Positions 1 through 8,766 are shown, counted from the first letter of the stretch. The stretch is DNA of 64,000 nucleotides from Streptomyces flaveolus (GCF_000716535.1 NZ_JNWV01000011.1:186001-250000), one strand, 5' to 3'. Numbers and translations are program-made. The notes: generated by a model from the sequence alone, not told the origin.

Positions 1-15
1 GCGTCAGGAGTCCCC

Positions 16-1473
16 ATGTCCGGTAGCCCGCCACCCCCGGGTGGATTCGTCCGCCGTGTCGGCCTGTTCCAGGCCACGGCGATCAACATGAGCCAGATGT
101 GCGGCATCGGGCCGTTCGTGACGATCCCGCTGATGGTCGCCGCGTTCGGCGGCCCCCAGGCGGTCATCGGGTTCGTCGCCGGCGCGGTCCTGGCGCTGTG
201 CGACGGCCTGGTCTGGGCCGAGCTCGGCGCCTCCCTGCCCGGCTCGGGAGGCAGTTACGTCTATCTGCGCCAGGCCTTCCAGTACCGCACCGGCCGTCTG
301 ATGCCGTTCCTGTTCGTGTGGACGGCGATGCTCTTCATCCCGCTGATCATGTCCACGGGCGTGGTCGGCTTCGTCCAGTACCTGGGCTATCTCGCCCCCG
401 GCCTCGGGCAGACCGCCGGCGACCTGATCGGCCTCGGCGTCATCGCCCTGGTGGTGATCCTGCTCTGGCGCGGCATCGAGCACATCGCCCGGATCACCGC
501 CGTGATGTGGACCGTGATGATCGCCTCCGTGCTGCTGGTGATCGTCGCCGCCGCCACTCACTTCAGCCCGCACATGGCCTTCACCTACCCGGCGGGGGCG
601 TTCAATGTGACGAGCAACCACTTCTGGCTCGGCTTCGCGGCGGGGCTGACCATCGGCATCTACGACTACCTCGGCTACAACACGACCGCTTACATGGGCG
701 CCGAGATCAAGGAGCCGGGACGTACGCTGCCGCGCTCCATCCTCCTGTCGATCCTCGGCATCATGGCGATCTACCTGCTGCTGCAGATCGGCACCCTCGG
801 TGTCGTCGACTGGCACCGGATGACCGACCCGGACGACATCGCCTCCTCGTCGGTGGCCTCCGCCGTGCTGGAGGAGACCTGGGGCAAGGGCGCCGCCGAC
901 ACGGTGACCGTGCTGATCCTGATCACCGCGTTCGCCTCCGTCTTCGCCGGCCTGCTCGGCGGGTCCCGGGTGCCCTACGACGCGGCTCGCGACCGGGTCT
1001 TCTTCCGCCCGTACGGGAAGCTGCACCCGCGCCACCGCTTCCCGATGCTCGGCCTCGCCACCATGGGCGTGATCACCGCCGTCGGCTTCCTGATCGGCCG
1101 CCACACCGACCTCGCGACTCTCATCCAACTGCTCACCACGGTCATGGTCATCGTGCAGGCACTGGCCCAGATCGTCGCGCTGACGGTCCTGCGCCGCCGG
1201 CGGCCGGACCTGCCCCGTCCCTACCGGATGTGGCTGTACCCCCTGCCCAGCGTCGTCGCCTTCGTCGGCTGGTGCGTGATCTACGGCTACGCCGACAAGA
1301 ACTCCCCGGGCCGTCATCCCATCGAGTGGTCCCTGGCCTGGCTGGCCCTCGGCGGCGTGGCCTTCCTGATCTGGGCCCGGCTGGAGAAGGTGTGGCCGTT
1401 CGGGCCGAAGGAGATCCGCGAGGAGACCGGCGCGGAGCCCGCGGGGGCGGTCACCGCAACTCCCTTGGCATGA
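16..1473 (+). CDS. APC-superfamily amino acid permease
   Basis: This 485-residue protein is a multi-pass inner-membrane transporter. About twelve hydrophobic segments run through it, and the N-terminal part has the glycine-rich GIGPFVTIP stretch and the GSGGSYVYL motif typical of amino acid-polyamine-organocation permeases. The likely role is proton-coupled uptake or exchange of an amino acid or amine; the substrate cannot be read from sequence. The ATG start has a good ribosome site (CAGGAG, positions 5-10) six bases upstream. The charged C-terminal tail (from about residue 455) is cytoplasmic. No partner gene sits beside it in the window; what lies upstream is outside the window. Family call is solid, substrate unknown. 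Confidence 0.9.
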   Translation: MSGSPPPPGGFVRRVGLFQATAINMSQMCGIGPFVTIPLMVAAFGGPQAVIGFVAGAVLALCDGLVWAELGASLPGSGGSYVYLRQAFQYRTGRLMPFLFVWTAMLFIPLIMSTGVVGFVQYLGYLAPGLGQTAGDLIGLGVIALVVILLWRGIEHIARITAVMWTVMIASVLLVIVAAATHFSPHMAFTYPAGAFNVTSNHFWLGFAAGLTIGIYDYLGYNTTAYMGAEIKEPGRTLPRSILLSILGIMAIYLLLQIGTLGVVDWHRMTDPDDIASSSVASAVLEETWGKGAADTVTVLILITAFASVFAGLLGGSRVPYDAARDRVFFRPYGKLHPRHRFPMLGLATMGVITAVGFLIGRHTDLATLIQLLTTVMVIVQALAQIVALTVLRRRRPDLPRPYRMWLYPLPSVVAFVGWCVIYGYADKNSPGRHPIEWSLAWLALGGVAFLIWARLEKVWPFGPKEIREETGAEPAGAVTATPLA

Positions 1474-1475
1474 GC

Positions 1476-1531
1476 TAGGATCACCGGCATCAAAGCGCAC
1501 CTCCCCGGCGGACCGCGGTCCGCCGGGGAGG
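1476..1531 (+). promoter_or_regulatory. Promoter -10 and perfect palindrome that buries the ribosome site
   Basis: A TAGGAT hexamer (1476-1481) just after the permease stop looks like a Streptomyces housekeeping -10, though no good -35 is visible. Bases 1500-1531 are a perfect 32-base palindrome followed by a T-rich stretch (CTTTGTTT), so it can act as a terminator for the permease. Its 3' arm contains GGGGAGG (1525-1531), nine bases before the ATG of the next gene, so in RNA the hairpin would hide that gene's ribosome site. Confidence 0.5.
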
Positions 1532-1540
1532 CTTTGTTTC

Positions 1541-2053
1541 ATGACCGACATCATGACCGCGGACGTCGCCGTCCGCCCCGCGACCCCCGAGGACCAGCCC
1601 GCCGTGGAGCGGCTGTGGCTGATGTTCCGCCACGACCTGTCCGAGTTCACGGGCCTCCTGCCCGCCGCCGACGGCACCTTCTGCAGTGAACGCGTGGCAT
1701 GCGCCTTCACCGAGCCGGGCTGGGCGCCGTACCTGCTGACCTGCGAGGAGCGCCCCGCCGGGTTCGCCTTCGTCCGTGGACTGGACGGTCCGGTCCGCGT
1801 GCTGAACAGCTTCTTCGTGGCGCGCGGCGCCCGGCGCCGGGGCATCGGGCTGCGGGCCGTGCGCGAGGTCCTGACGCGGCACCCCGGGCCGTGGGAGATC
1901 GCCTTCCAGCAGGACAACCCGGCCGCGGTGAGCTTCTGGCCGCGGGTCGCCGAGGATCTGGCCGGCGACGCGTGGACCCGCGAGCCACGGCCGGTGCCGG
2001 GCCGGCCGGAGCTGCCTTGGGACGTGTGGATCTCCTTCACGGTGACCGGCTGA
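1541..2053 (+). CDS. GNAT-family N-acetyltransferase
   Basis: This 170-residue cytoplasmic protein has the GNAT fold: an N-terminal VAVRPATPEDQPAVERLW segment, and the acetyl-CoA pyrophosphate-binding loop RGARRRGIGLRAV (around residues 97-109, the R/Q-x-x-G-x-G/A motif). It should transfer an acetyl group from acetyl-CoA to an amine; the acceptor is unknown. The C-terminal QDNPAAVSFWPRVA stretch matches the family's last strand and helix. Start at 1541 is chosen because GGGGAGG lies nine bases upstream; ATG 1553 is an in-frame alternative without its own site. The ribosome site lies inside a perfect palindrome. Confidence 0.85.
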   Translation: MTDIMTADVAVRPATPEDQPAVERLWLMFRHDLSEFTGLLPAADGTFCSERVACAFTEPGWAPYLLTCEERPAGFAFVRGLDGPVRVLNSFFVARGARRRGIGLRAVREVLTRHPGPWEIAFQQDNPAAVSFWPRVAEDLAGDAWTREPRPVPGRPELPWDVWISFTVTG

Positions 2054-2079
2054 CCGTGCCGGACGGGAGACGGGCTTCC

Positions 2080-2109
2080 TTGACACGCAGGTAATTACCT
2101 GCATAACGT
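2080..2109 (+). promoter_or_regulatory. Promoter with a 16-bp perfect operator between -35 and -10
   Basis: TTGACA (2080-2085) and TAACGT (2104-2109) are separated by 18 bases. The spacer is filled by the perfect palindrome GCAGGTAATTACCTGC (2087-2102). A repressor bound there would block RNA polymerase. The next gene encodes an ArsR-type DNA-binding domain, so autoregulation is the natural inference. Confidence 0.75.
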
Positions 2110-2138
2110 GAAGTGTGCGATCGGAGGACGACACCAGG

Positions 2139-2906
2139 ATGGACAAGGTCTTCAAGGCGCTGGCCGACGACACACGCCGGCGCCTGCTCGACCGGCTCCA
2201 CGAGAACAACGGCCAGACCCTGGGCGAGCTGTGCGAGCGCATCGCCATGACGCGCCAGTCGGTGACCCAGCACCTGGCCGTCCTGGAGGCCGCCAACCTG
2301 ATCAGCACGGTGCGGCGGGGGCGGGAGAAGCTGCACTACCTCAACCCGGTGCCGCTCCACGAGATCCAGGAGCGGTGGATCGACAAGTTCGAGCGCCCGC
2401 GCCTCGCCGCGCTCGGCGCCGTGAAGCGACGAGCCGAGGAAGCCATGACCGACAAGCCCCGTTTCGTGTACGTCACCTACATTGCGAGCACGCCCGAGAA
2501 GGTCTGGGAGGCGCTCACCGACGCCGACCTCACGGCGGCCTACTGGGGGCACCGCAACGTCTCCGACTGGCGGCCCGGTTCCCGCTGGGAGCACGTGCGC
2601 GCCGACGGCTCCGGCATCGCCGACGTGGTCGGCCGGGTCGTGGAGAGCGAGCCGCCGAGCCGTCTGGTGACCACCTGGGCCGCGCCCGACCGGGAGGGGC
2701 AGGAGGACCGGCACTCCCGGGTCACCTTCGAGATCCGGCCGTACGAGGACATCGTCCGGCTGACCGTCACCCACGAGGACCTCGACGACGAGGGCGAGCG
2801 CGCGGACGTCGCGTCCGGCTGGCCGGCCGTGCTGTCCAACCTGAAGTCGCTGCTGGAGACCGGCCGGACCCTGCCGCAGGAGCCGTGGCTGGTGCCGTCC
2901 CGCTGA
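2139..2906 (+). CDS. ArsR-type regulator fused to an SRPBCC (AHSA1) domain
   Basis: A 255-residue two-domain protein. Residues 1-100 are an ArsR winged helix (KALADDTRRRLLDRL at the start, recognition helix around TRQSVTQHLAVLEAANLI, wing at VRRGREKLHYLN). Residues about 105-245 are an AHSA1/START-like SRPBCC domain (YIASTPEKVWEALTDADL, then YWGHRNVSDWRPGSRW), which forms a hydrophobic ligand cavity. The ArsR part lacks any obvious metal-binding cysteine pair, so the attached cavity is the likely sensor for a small hydrophobic ligand. ATG 2139 is preferred over GTG 2115 because GGAGGA lies ten bases upstream and the ArsR domain begins there. A perfect operator lies in its promoter. Confidence 0.88.
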   Translation: MDKVFKALADDTRRRLLDRLHENNGQTLGELCERIAMTRQSVTQHLAVLEAANLISTVRRGREKLHYLNPVPLHEIQERWIDKFERPRLAALGAVKRRAEEAMTDKPRFVYVTYIASTPEKVWEALTDADLTAAYWGHRNVSDWRPGSRWEHVRADGSGIADVVGRVVESEPPSRLVTTWAAPDREGQEDRHSRVTFEIRPYEDIVRLTVTHEDLDDEGERADVASGWPAVLSNLKSLLETGRTLPQEPWLVPSR

Positions 2907-3074
2907 CGGGTGGCTGGTGCCGTCCGCTACCGGTCGTGGCTGGTGCCGTCCGGCTCGGGCTGTGGCCGGTTTCGTCCCGCTGTGCGGGCGTGGGCACGCG
3001 GAGGCCGGTCCGCCCGGGGCGGACCGGCCCGCGTTCCTTCCTTCCTTTCCTCGGTCTTCTCTTTCAGGGCTCTT

Positions 3075-3509
3075 CTACGGCCTGGGGGCGCTCTTCGCCG
3101 CCGTACCGGCGCAAATCAGTCCGAGGACGAGGGCCAGGGCTCCGATGACGACGTTGTTGACGATGACGCCCACGTCGGGGCTGCTGCCCACGATCCACGG
3201 AGCGATGATCATCCAGATGCCCAGGGCGCACATGGCCCAGCTCAGGCCGTACATGCGCTCGGGTGCCCGGGTGAATCCCAGCGCCAGCAAGCCGATCGCG
3301 ATGCCCATGATCAGGTTGTGGGTCGTCAGGGCGGGCTGGTTGGCGGTGTAGTGCAGGATCCACGGGGAGGCGGCGCAGTACAGGCCGAGCAGGAACACCG
3401 GACCGTCCACGAGCGCCACATCACGACCGCCGAGCATGCGGGCGTAGCGGTCCCGCATTTCGGAGACATCGGGGTGGCTGGATATGTCACCCCTGTGCAA
3501 GTTGGCCAT
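3075..3509 (-). CDS. SPW-repeat integral membrane protein
   Basis: A 144-residue membrane protein with four hydrophobic helices. It carries the two SPW repeats that name the family: SPWILHY near residue 48 and APWIVG near residue 103, each at the end of a helix. The N-terminal 35 residues are polar and cytoplasmic. Function of the family is unknown. A strong AAGGAG site precedes the ATG. Upstream (3536-3550) lies the dyad CCAGAC-CGC-GTCTGG and an AT-rich patch near 3575-3610, which are likely promoter elements. Confidence 0.85.
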   Translation of the reverse strand: MANLHRGDISSHPDVSEMRDRYARMLGGRDVALVDGPVFLLGLYCAASPWILHYTANQPALTTHNLIMGIAIGLLALGFTRAPERMYGLSWAMCALGIWMIIAPWIVGSSPDVGVIVNNVVIGALALVLGLICAGTAAKSAPRP

Positions 3510-3673
3510 GAGTCGTCTCCTTTTGACTTTGCTGGCCAGACCGCGTCTGGTGCGGCATGCGGTTAGCGCCGCATACTCCAGTTTGCCCTTATTTCTTCCT
3601 TATGTGTAGAGCTGGGAGCGGCGACGGGCTGTGACGCCTCGCAGCGTTTGTGCGCGCTTCCTCGTGTCCCCGG

Positions 3674-4330
3674 TCAGGACCCCGCCGCACGGTCCGGGTC
3701 CGGCCCGGTGCGCCGCTGGAGGCCGCAGCGCAACCGGTGCAGGCCCCGGCGGGCGTGGCTCTTGACCGTGCCCAGCGGCCACCCGGTGCGCTCCGCGATC
3801 TGGAGCTGGGTGAGGTCCTCGTAGTAGGCCAGGCGCAGCACACGCTGCTGGGGCGCGGGGAGCCGGGCCAGTTCGCGGCCGACCAGGACGCGGTCCAGGA
3901 CCGCCTCGGGCCGGTCGGCGGCGGACTCGTCAGGCAGGGCGGTCGCCGCGGCCGCGACCAGCTCCCCGCGGCGCGTCCGCGCGGAGAGGGCGTCGGCGAT
4001 CCTGCGACGGGTGATGCCGACGATCCACCCGGCCACCGACCCGCGACCGGGCCGGTAGCCGGCGCGGCCGCGCCAGACGGCGAGGAACACCTGCTGCGTG
4101 ACGTCCTCGGCCTCCCCCGCGTCGCCCAGCGCGCGCCACGCGAGGGCGTGCACCATCGGGGCCCAGCGGCGGTGGATCGCGGCGAGACAGACGTCGTCGC
4201 CGGCGACCAGCCCCCGCACCAGGTCCGCGTCGCTGGGCGGCTCCTCGGCGGTCCGCCCCGGCGGCGCATCGGCGGTCGGTCCGGACGGGACCGTGGCGCC
4301 CGCCGCGACGGCGGTCGAACGCGAGCTCAT
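3674..4330 (-). CDS. ECF-type RNA polymerase sigma factor
   Basis: A 218-residue sigma-70 family protein with only regions 2 and 4. Region 2 is recognisable at LVRGLVAGDDVCLAAIHRRW through DVTQQVFLAVW; region 4 is LAYYEDLTQLQIAERTGWPLGTVKSHARRGLHRL. No anti-sigma gene lies next to it. ATG 4330 is chosen (AAGGAG upstream); an upstream in-frame start at 4390 would add 20 low-complexity residues. It is divergent from the B12-binding MerR gene across 164 bases. That arrangement resembles the LitS-LitR type light-response pairs known from Streptomyces; the assignment to that group is an inference. Confidence 0.85.
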   Translation of the reverse strand: MSSRSTAVAAGATVPSGPTADAPPGRTAEEPPSDADLVRGLVAGDDVCLAAIHRRWAPMVHALAWRALGDAGEAEDVTQQVFLAVWRGRAGYRPGRGSVAGWIVGITRRRIADALSARTRRGELVAAAATALPDESAADRPEAVLDRVLVGRELARLPAPQQRVLRLAYYEDLTQLQIAERTGWPLGTVKSHARRGLHRLRCGLQRRTGPDPDRAAGS

Positions 4331-4494
4331 GGCAACAGCTCCTTCGCGTCGGAGGGACGGGCCGGGCGGGGGCGGACCGGTGGCAAACACCCTCGGAGGG
4401 GCCGGTCGGGCGGTGCGGGGCCCATGCGCTCATCGTGTGAGCCGGTGTCCGGGGCGGACAACACGCATCGCTTCTGCGTCGTATGGTCGGCCGT

Positions 4495-5547
4495 ATGGAC
4501 GTGACCGGAGAACCGGGGACACCGCGGAGCGGGCGGACCGGTCCCAACGGCGCCGCGCTGCCCGGGCTGCCCGCGCTGACCACCGGAGCCCTGGCCCGCC
4601 GGCTCGGCGTGTCCCCGACCACCCTGCGGTCCTGGGACCGCCGTTACGGCATCGGCCCCGCCGCGCGCACCGGCGGCCGCCACCGGCGCTGGACGGCCGA
4701 GGACGTGGCGGCGCTGGAGACGATGTGCCGGCTGACCGCTTCCGGCGTGCCCCCGGCCGAGGCCGCCCGCGCCGTGAAGGAGCGGGCCGCCCCGGCGGCC
4801 ACCGGGCGTCCGGCCGGATCGGCACCCGCATCGGTCGGCCCCGCCGGCGCCCGCCCCCCGGCCCACGGTGACGTCCGGCAGGAGGGCCGCGGGCTGGCCC
4901 GGGCCGCCGTCCGGCTCGACGCCGCGGCCGTCGAGGAGCGGTTGGAGGCCGCCGTCGCCGAGTACGGCGTCGTGACCGCGTGGCAGGAGGTGATGGTGCC
5001 GACCCTGCACGCCGTGGGCCGCAGATGGGTCTCGGCGGGGGACCGGTACGTCGAGGTGGAACACCTGTTGGCCTGGCATGTCTCCACCACTCTTCGGCGG
5101 CACACCCCGCGGCCCGCGGTGCCGGCGGGAGCGGGCCCCGTGCTGCTGGCCTGCGTCCCCGGCGAACAGCACACCCTCCCGCTGGAGGCGCTCAACGCCG
5201 CACTGGGCGGACTCGGCATCCCGGCGCGGATGTTCGGCGCCGCGGTCCCGGCGGAGGCACTGGTGGCGGCGGTGCGGCGGCTCGGCCCGGCCGTCGTGGT
5301 GCTGTGGGCGCAGGCCCGCTCCACCGCGAGCCTGCCGCTGGCGGAGCATCTCGCCGGCATGGAGTGGGGCACCAGGGGCGCCCGCACGACACCGCTGGTG
5401 ATGCTCGGCGGCCCCGGCTGGGCCGGGCGGCCCGCTCGCGGCATGCTCCGCCCGGCCACCCTGTCCGACGCCCTCGACACCCTGGCGGCCCGCTACGCGG
5501 CCGGGCCGCCGGCCGGCCCGCTCAGTCGCGGCTCCGCGCCCGCCTGA
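4495..5547 (+). CDS. MerR-type regulator with a B12-binding domain (LitR/CarH-like)
   Basis: A 350-residue regulator. Residues 28-95 are a MerR winged helix (TTGALARRLGVSPTTLRSW, then RRYGIGP and GGRHRRW). After a Pro/Ala linker comes a four-helix bundle and a Rossmann-type cobalamin domain (about 210-340). The CarH-family ligand residues are present: Trp178, Glu189-His190 in the bundle and His226 in GEQHTLP. The Trp to Glu-His spacing is ten residues, one more than the usual W-x9-EH. Such proteins bind adenosylcobalamin and release DNA in light. ATG 4483 or 4495 could start it; neither has a ribosome site, so the mRNA may be leaderless. CGTATGG is repeated at 4480 and 4492. Its 3' end overlaps the convergent photolyase gene by 26 bases. 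Confidence 0.85.
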   Translation: MDVTGEPGTPRSGRTGPNGAALPGLPALTTGALARRLGVSPTTLRSWDRRYGIGPAARTGGRHRRWTAEDVAALETMCRLTASGVPPAEAARAVKERAAPAATGRPAGSAPASVGPAGARPPAHGDVRQEGRGLARAAVRLDAAAVEERLEAAVAEYGVVTAWQEVMVPTLHAVGRRWVSAGDRYVEVEHLLAWHVSTTLRRHTPRPAVPAGAGPVLLACVPGEQHTLPLEALNAALGGLGIPARMFGAAVPAEALVAAVRRLGPAVVVLWAQARSTASLPLAEHLAGMEWGTRGARTTPLVMLGGPGWAGRPARGMLRPATLSDALDTLAARYAAGPPAGPLSRGSAPA

Positions 5548-6898
5548 ACCGGGCCAGCCCCTCGGCGAGGTCGACGATCGGTTCGGGGTACGCGGCGACG
5601 CGCTCCCGGTCCGGGCCCGCCGTCCTCCACGGCTCGTGCACCGCCGCGCCCGCCACCTCCGCCAGCTCCGGCACCCACCGCCGGACGTACGCGCCGTCGG
5701 GGTCGTGCCGCTTGGCCTGGGTCACCGGGTTGAGGACCCGGTTGGGGCGGGTGTCCGTGCCGGTGCCCGCGACCCACTGCCAGTTCAGCTGGTTGTTGGC
5801 CAGGTCCCCGTCGACCAGCCACTCCAGGAAGTACCGGGCGCCGACGCGCCAGTCGACGTACAGCGTCTTCGTCAGGAAGCTCGCCGTCAGCAGGCGGGCC
5901 CGGTTGTGCATCCACCCCTCGTGGCGCAGCTGGCGCATCGCCGCGTCGACCACCGGATAGCCGGTACGCCCCTCCCGCCAGGCCTCGATGTCGTCCCGCG
6001 CCGTCCGCTCGGACCGCCAGCGGTCGTGCCGGGTGCGGTAGTCGGCGCGGGCCGCGCCCGGACGGGCCGCCAGCACCTGGCGGTGGAAGTCCCGCCAGGC
6101 GACCTGCCGTACGAACGCCTCAGCCCCCTCACCGCCCGCACGGCGCGCCCGGTGGACCAGCTCGACGGGGGACAGCGTGCCGAAGTGCAGGTGCGGGGAG
6201 AGCCGGGACGTCGCGTCCCCGGCCAGGTCGTCGTTCCGGTCCGCGTAGGCGGCGACGCCGGAGCGCAGCCACGCGGCGAGCCGTCTCCGGCCGGCCGTCT
6301 CGCCCCCCTCCGCCAGCCCCGGCGAGACGCCCGGCAGCGAGGCCCGGGACGGCAGCTCCTCCGAGCCGATGCCGGGCGGCACCCGGACCGAGCGGGGCGC
6401 GCCGAGGACGTCCCGGGGCCGCTGCCCCGACCACTGCCGGAAGTACGGCGTGAAGACCGCGAAGTGGTCCGCGGACGCGGGTGTCACCCGGCCGGGCGGC
6501 ACCACCGTGGTCACACTCTCGTGGACGTGCAGCCGCCGCCCCTCGGCCTCCAGGGCGCGCCGCAGCCGCCGCTCCCGCTGCTGGGCGTAGCCGCTCACGT
6601 CGGCCGCCATGTGCACCTCGTCGGCGTCCGCCTCCGCGGCCACCGCGCACACCTCCTCGACGACGTCACCGGAGCGCACCACCAGCCGTCCGCCGCGTTC
6701 CCGCAGCCCGGCGTCCAGATCCCGCAGACAGTCGGCGAGGAACGCCAGCCGATTGGGCGCGGCGAAGCCCGCGTCGGCCACGCCCCGGTCGCGGACGAAC
6801 AGCGGGACGACCTGACGGGGGCCGTCCAGCGCGGCCCGCAGCGGTGGATGGTCGTGCAGGCGCAGGTCGGCGGTGAACAGGACGACCGAGACGTACAT
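5522..6898 (-). CDS. phr: Deoxyribodipyrimidine photolyase (class I)
   Basis: A 458-residue flavoprotein that repairs UV-induced pyrimidine dimers with blue light. The N-terminal antenna domain starts SVVLFTADLRLHDHPPL. The FAD-binding C-terminal half has SRLSPHLHFGTLSP, VDAAMRQLRHEGWMHNR, and NNQLNWQWVAGTGTDTRP followed by VLNP, which match the FAD pocket and the Asn next to flavin N5 in photolyases. This favours photolyase over plant-type cryptochrome. It lies 67 bases downstream of the SDR-DUF2867 gene on the same strand, so the two probably form an operon. The gene points at the B12-MerR gene, which fits a light-controlled repair locus. Confidence 0.93.
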   Translation of the reverse strand: MYVSVVLFTADLRLHDHPPLRAALDGPRQVVPLFVRDRGVADAGFAAPNRLAFLADCLRDLDAGLRERGGRLVVRSGDVVEEVCAVAAEADADEVHMAADVSGYAQQRERRLRRALEAEGRRLHVHESVTTVVPPGRVTPASADHFAVFTPYFRQWSGQRPRDVLGAPRSVRVPPGIGSEELPSRASLPGVSPGLAEGGETAGRRRLAAWLRSGVAAYADRNDDLAGDATSRLSPHLHFGTLSPVELVHRARRAGGEGAEAFVRQVAWRDFHRQVLAARPGAARADYRTRHDRWRSERTARDDIEAWREGRTGYPVVDAAMRQLRHEGWMHNRARLLTASFLTKTLYVDWRVGARYFLEWLVDGDLANNQLNWQWVAGTGTDTRPNRVLNPVTQAKRHDPDGAYVRRWVPELAEVAGAAVHEPWRTAGPDRERVAAYPEPIVDLAEGLARFRRARSRD

Positions 6899-6965
6899 GG
6901 CGGCTCCGAACGGGAAAGGGGGACAACCGGGTGGTTCCGGCCCGGCGGGTCCGGTGGATGCGGTG

Positions 6966-8477
6966 TCAGCGGGCGCCGTCGGTGCCCTGCCGGGCCGCCG
7001 CCCGCGCGATGTTGCGGGCCATGCCGCCGAAGACCAGGGCGTGGAACGGCGAGACGCCCCACCAGTAGGCGTGGCCCAGCAGCCCGCGCGGGTGGAACAT
7101 GGCCCGCTGCCGGTACCGGCTGCGACCGTCGCCGGCCGGTTCCGCGCACATCTCGAGCCAGGCCAGCCCGGGCAGCCGCATCTCCGCCCGCAGGCGCAAC
7201 AGGCGGCCCCGCTCGATCTCCTCCACCCGCCAGAAGTCCAGCCCGTCGCCCGCGCGCAAGCGTTCCGCGTCCCGTCGGCCCCGGCGCAGTCCCACGCCGC
7301 CGACCAGCCGGTCCAGCCACCCGCGCAGGCTCCAGGCCAGCGGGAAGGAGTACCAGCCGTGCTCTCCGCCCACGCCCTCGATCACCCGCCACAGCTCGTG
7401 CGCCGGGGCGTCCACCACCGTCTCGCGACGGTCCGTGTACAGGCTGCCGCCGGCCCAGTCGGGGTCGGTGGGCAGCGGATCACTGGGCGCGCCGGGTACC
7501 GCGGCGGACGACCAGCGGGTGGTCACCCGTGCCTCGCGCACCCGGCGCAGGGCCAGCCGTACGGCCTGCTCGAAGCCGAGCGGATGCCCCGGTGGGTCGG
7601 GCAGGTACCGGGTGATGTCGTGCTCGCGGCAGACCACCTCGTGCCGCAGCGACTCGGTCAGCGGCCGCGCGATGGACGCCGGGACGGGCGTGACGAGTCC
7701 CACCCAGAGGCTGGACAGGCGGGGGGTGAGGACCGGCACGGGCACGATGAGCCGCCGGTGCAGCCCCGCCACCCGCGCGTACCGGGCCATCATGTCCCGG
7801 TAGGTGAGGATGTCCGGCCCGCCGATGTCGAAGGCCCGGTTCACGTCGTCCGGCAGGCCCGCGCTGCCGACCAGCAGCCGCAGCACGTCCCGTACGGCGA
7901 CGGGCTGGATGCGGGTGCGCACCCAGCTGGGCGTGACCATCACCGGGAGCCGTTCGGTCAGGTAGCGCAGCATCTCGAAGGAGGCCGAGCCCGAGCCGAT
8001 GATCACGGCGGCACGCAGGACGGCGGTCGGCACCCCGGACGCCAGCAGCATGCGGCCCACTTCCGTCCGGGACCTCAGGTGCGGGGAGAGCCGGTCCTCG
8101 GGCACTCCGGCGGGCGCGAGACCGCCGAGATACACGATGCGCCGCACACCGGCCGCCTTCGCCCGTTCCCCGAAGACGCGGGCCGCGCGGCGGTCGGTGT
8201 CCTCGAAGTCCTTGCCGCTGCCGAGCGCGTGCACCAGGTAGTAGGCCACGTGGACGTCCCGCATCGCCGCGGCGACCGAGTCCGCGTCCGTGACATCCCC
8301 TCGCACCACTTCCGCCTCACCGGCCCACGGGTGGTCGCGCAGCTTGCCGGGGGAGCGGGCCAGACAGCGCACCCGGTGACCGGCGGCCAGCAGTTCGGGC
8401 ACCAGCCGGCCGCCGATGTAGCCCGTGGCTCCGGTCACCAGGCAGTGGAGCCGGTCCGTCGAGTCGTCGTGGTTCAT
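6966..8477 (-). CDS. SDR oxidoreductase fused to a DUF2867 domain
   Basis: A 503-residue protein. The N-terminal half is an extended/atypical short-chain dehydrogenase with LVTGATGYIGGRLVPELL (the NAD(P)-binding G-x-x-G-x-x-G) and an NmrA-like layout. The C-terminal part (from about residue 345) is DUF2867, with WRVIEGVGGEHGWYSF and FHPRGLLGHAYWW. The substrate is unknown. GGAGGA sits about ten bases before the ATG. It is the first gene of a likely operon with the photolyase. Comparable SDR/DUF2867 genes are common beside photolyases in actinobacteria (my recollection), so a role in light-induced physiology is plausible but unproved. Confidence 0.85.
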   Translation of the reverse strand: MNHDDSTDRLHCLVTGATGYIGGRLVPELLAAGHRVRCLARSPGKLRDHPWAGEAEVVRGDVTDADSVAAAMRDVHVAYYLVHALGSGKDFEDTDRRAARVFGERAKAAGVRRIVYLGGLAPAGVPEDRLSPHLRSRTEVGRMLLASGVPTAVLRAAVIIGSGSASFEMLRYLTERLPVMVTPSWVRTRIQPVAVRDVLRLLVGSAGLPDDVNRAFDIGGPDILTYRDMMARYARVAGLHRRLIVPVPVLTPRLSSLWVGLVTPVPASIARPLTESLRHEVVCREHDITRYLPDPPGHPLGFEQAVRLALRRVREARVTTRWSSAAVPGAPSDPLPTDPDWAGGSLYTDRRETVVDAPAHELWRVIEGVGGEHGWYSFPLAWSLRGWLDRLVGGVGLRRGRRDAERLRAGDGLDFWRVEEIERGRLLRLRAEMRLPGLAWLEMCAEPAGDGRSRYRQRAMFHPRGLLGHAYWWGVSPFHALVFGGMARNIARAAARQGTDGAR

Positions 8478-8766
8478 CCCGTGCAGGTCCTCCGCGTCGG
8501 CGGTCCCCCGGGAATCACTTCCCGCCGTGCGCGGCGCGCGGATGCGTGTCCTCCGGTCGGCCGATCGGCTGGGCGTGGTCTCCCTACGGCCGGTCGACCG
8601 GTGCGAGTCGATCCCACGTCCCGCGCGGTGGCCGGTGCCCGGTGCCCGGCGAACGTGAACGGTGAACGGTGAACGGTTGGTGACATGTCCTCACCGATCG
8701 GGGGCAGCCGGACCGGTACAAGCCGTACATTCCGTTCGGTCAGCGACGCAGGAGGTGTCCGCCGCC

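Noticed and set aside
4..2040. Very long minus-strand frame opposite the permease and GNAT genes
   Set aside because: It lies entirely across two well-supported plus-strand genes, has no ribosome site and shows Gly/Arg/Asp-rich low-complexity protein, typical of antisense frames in GC-rich DNA.
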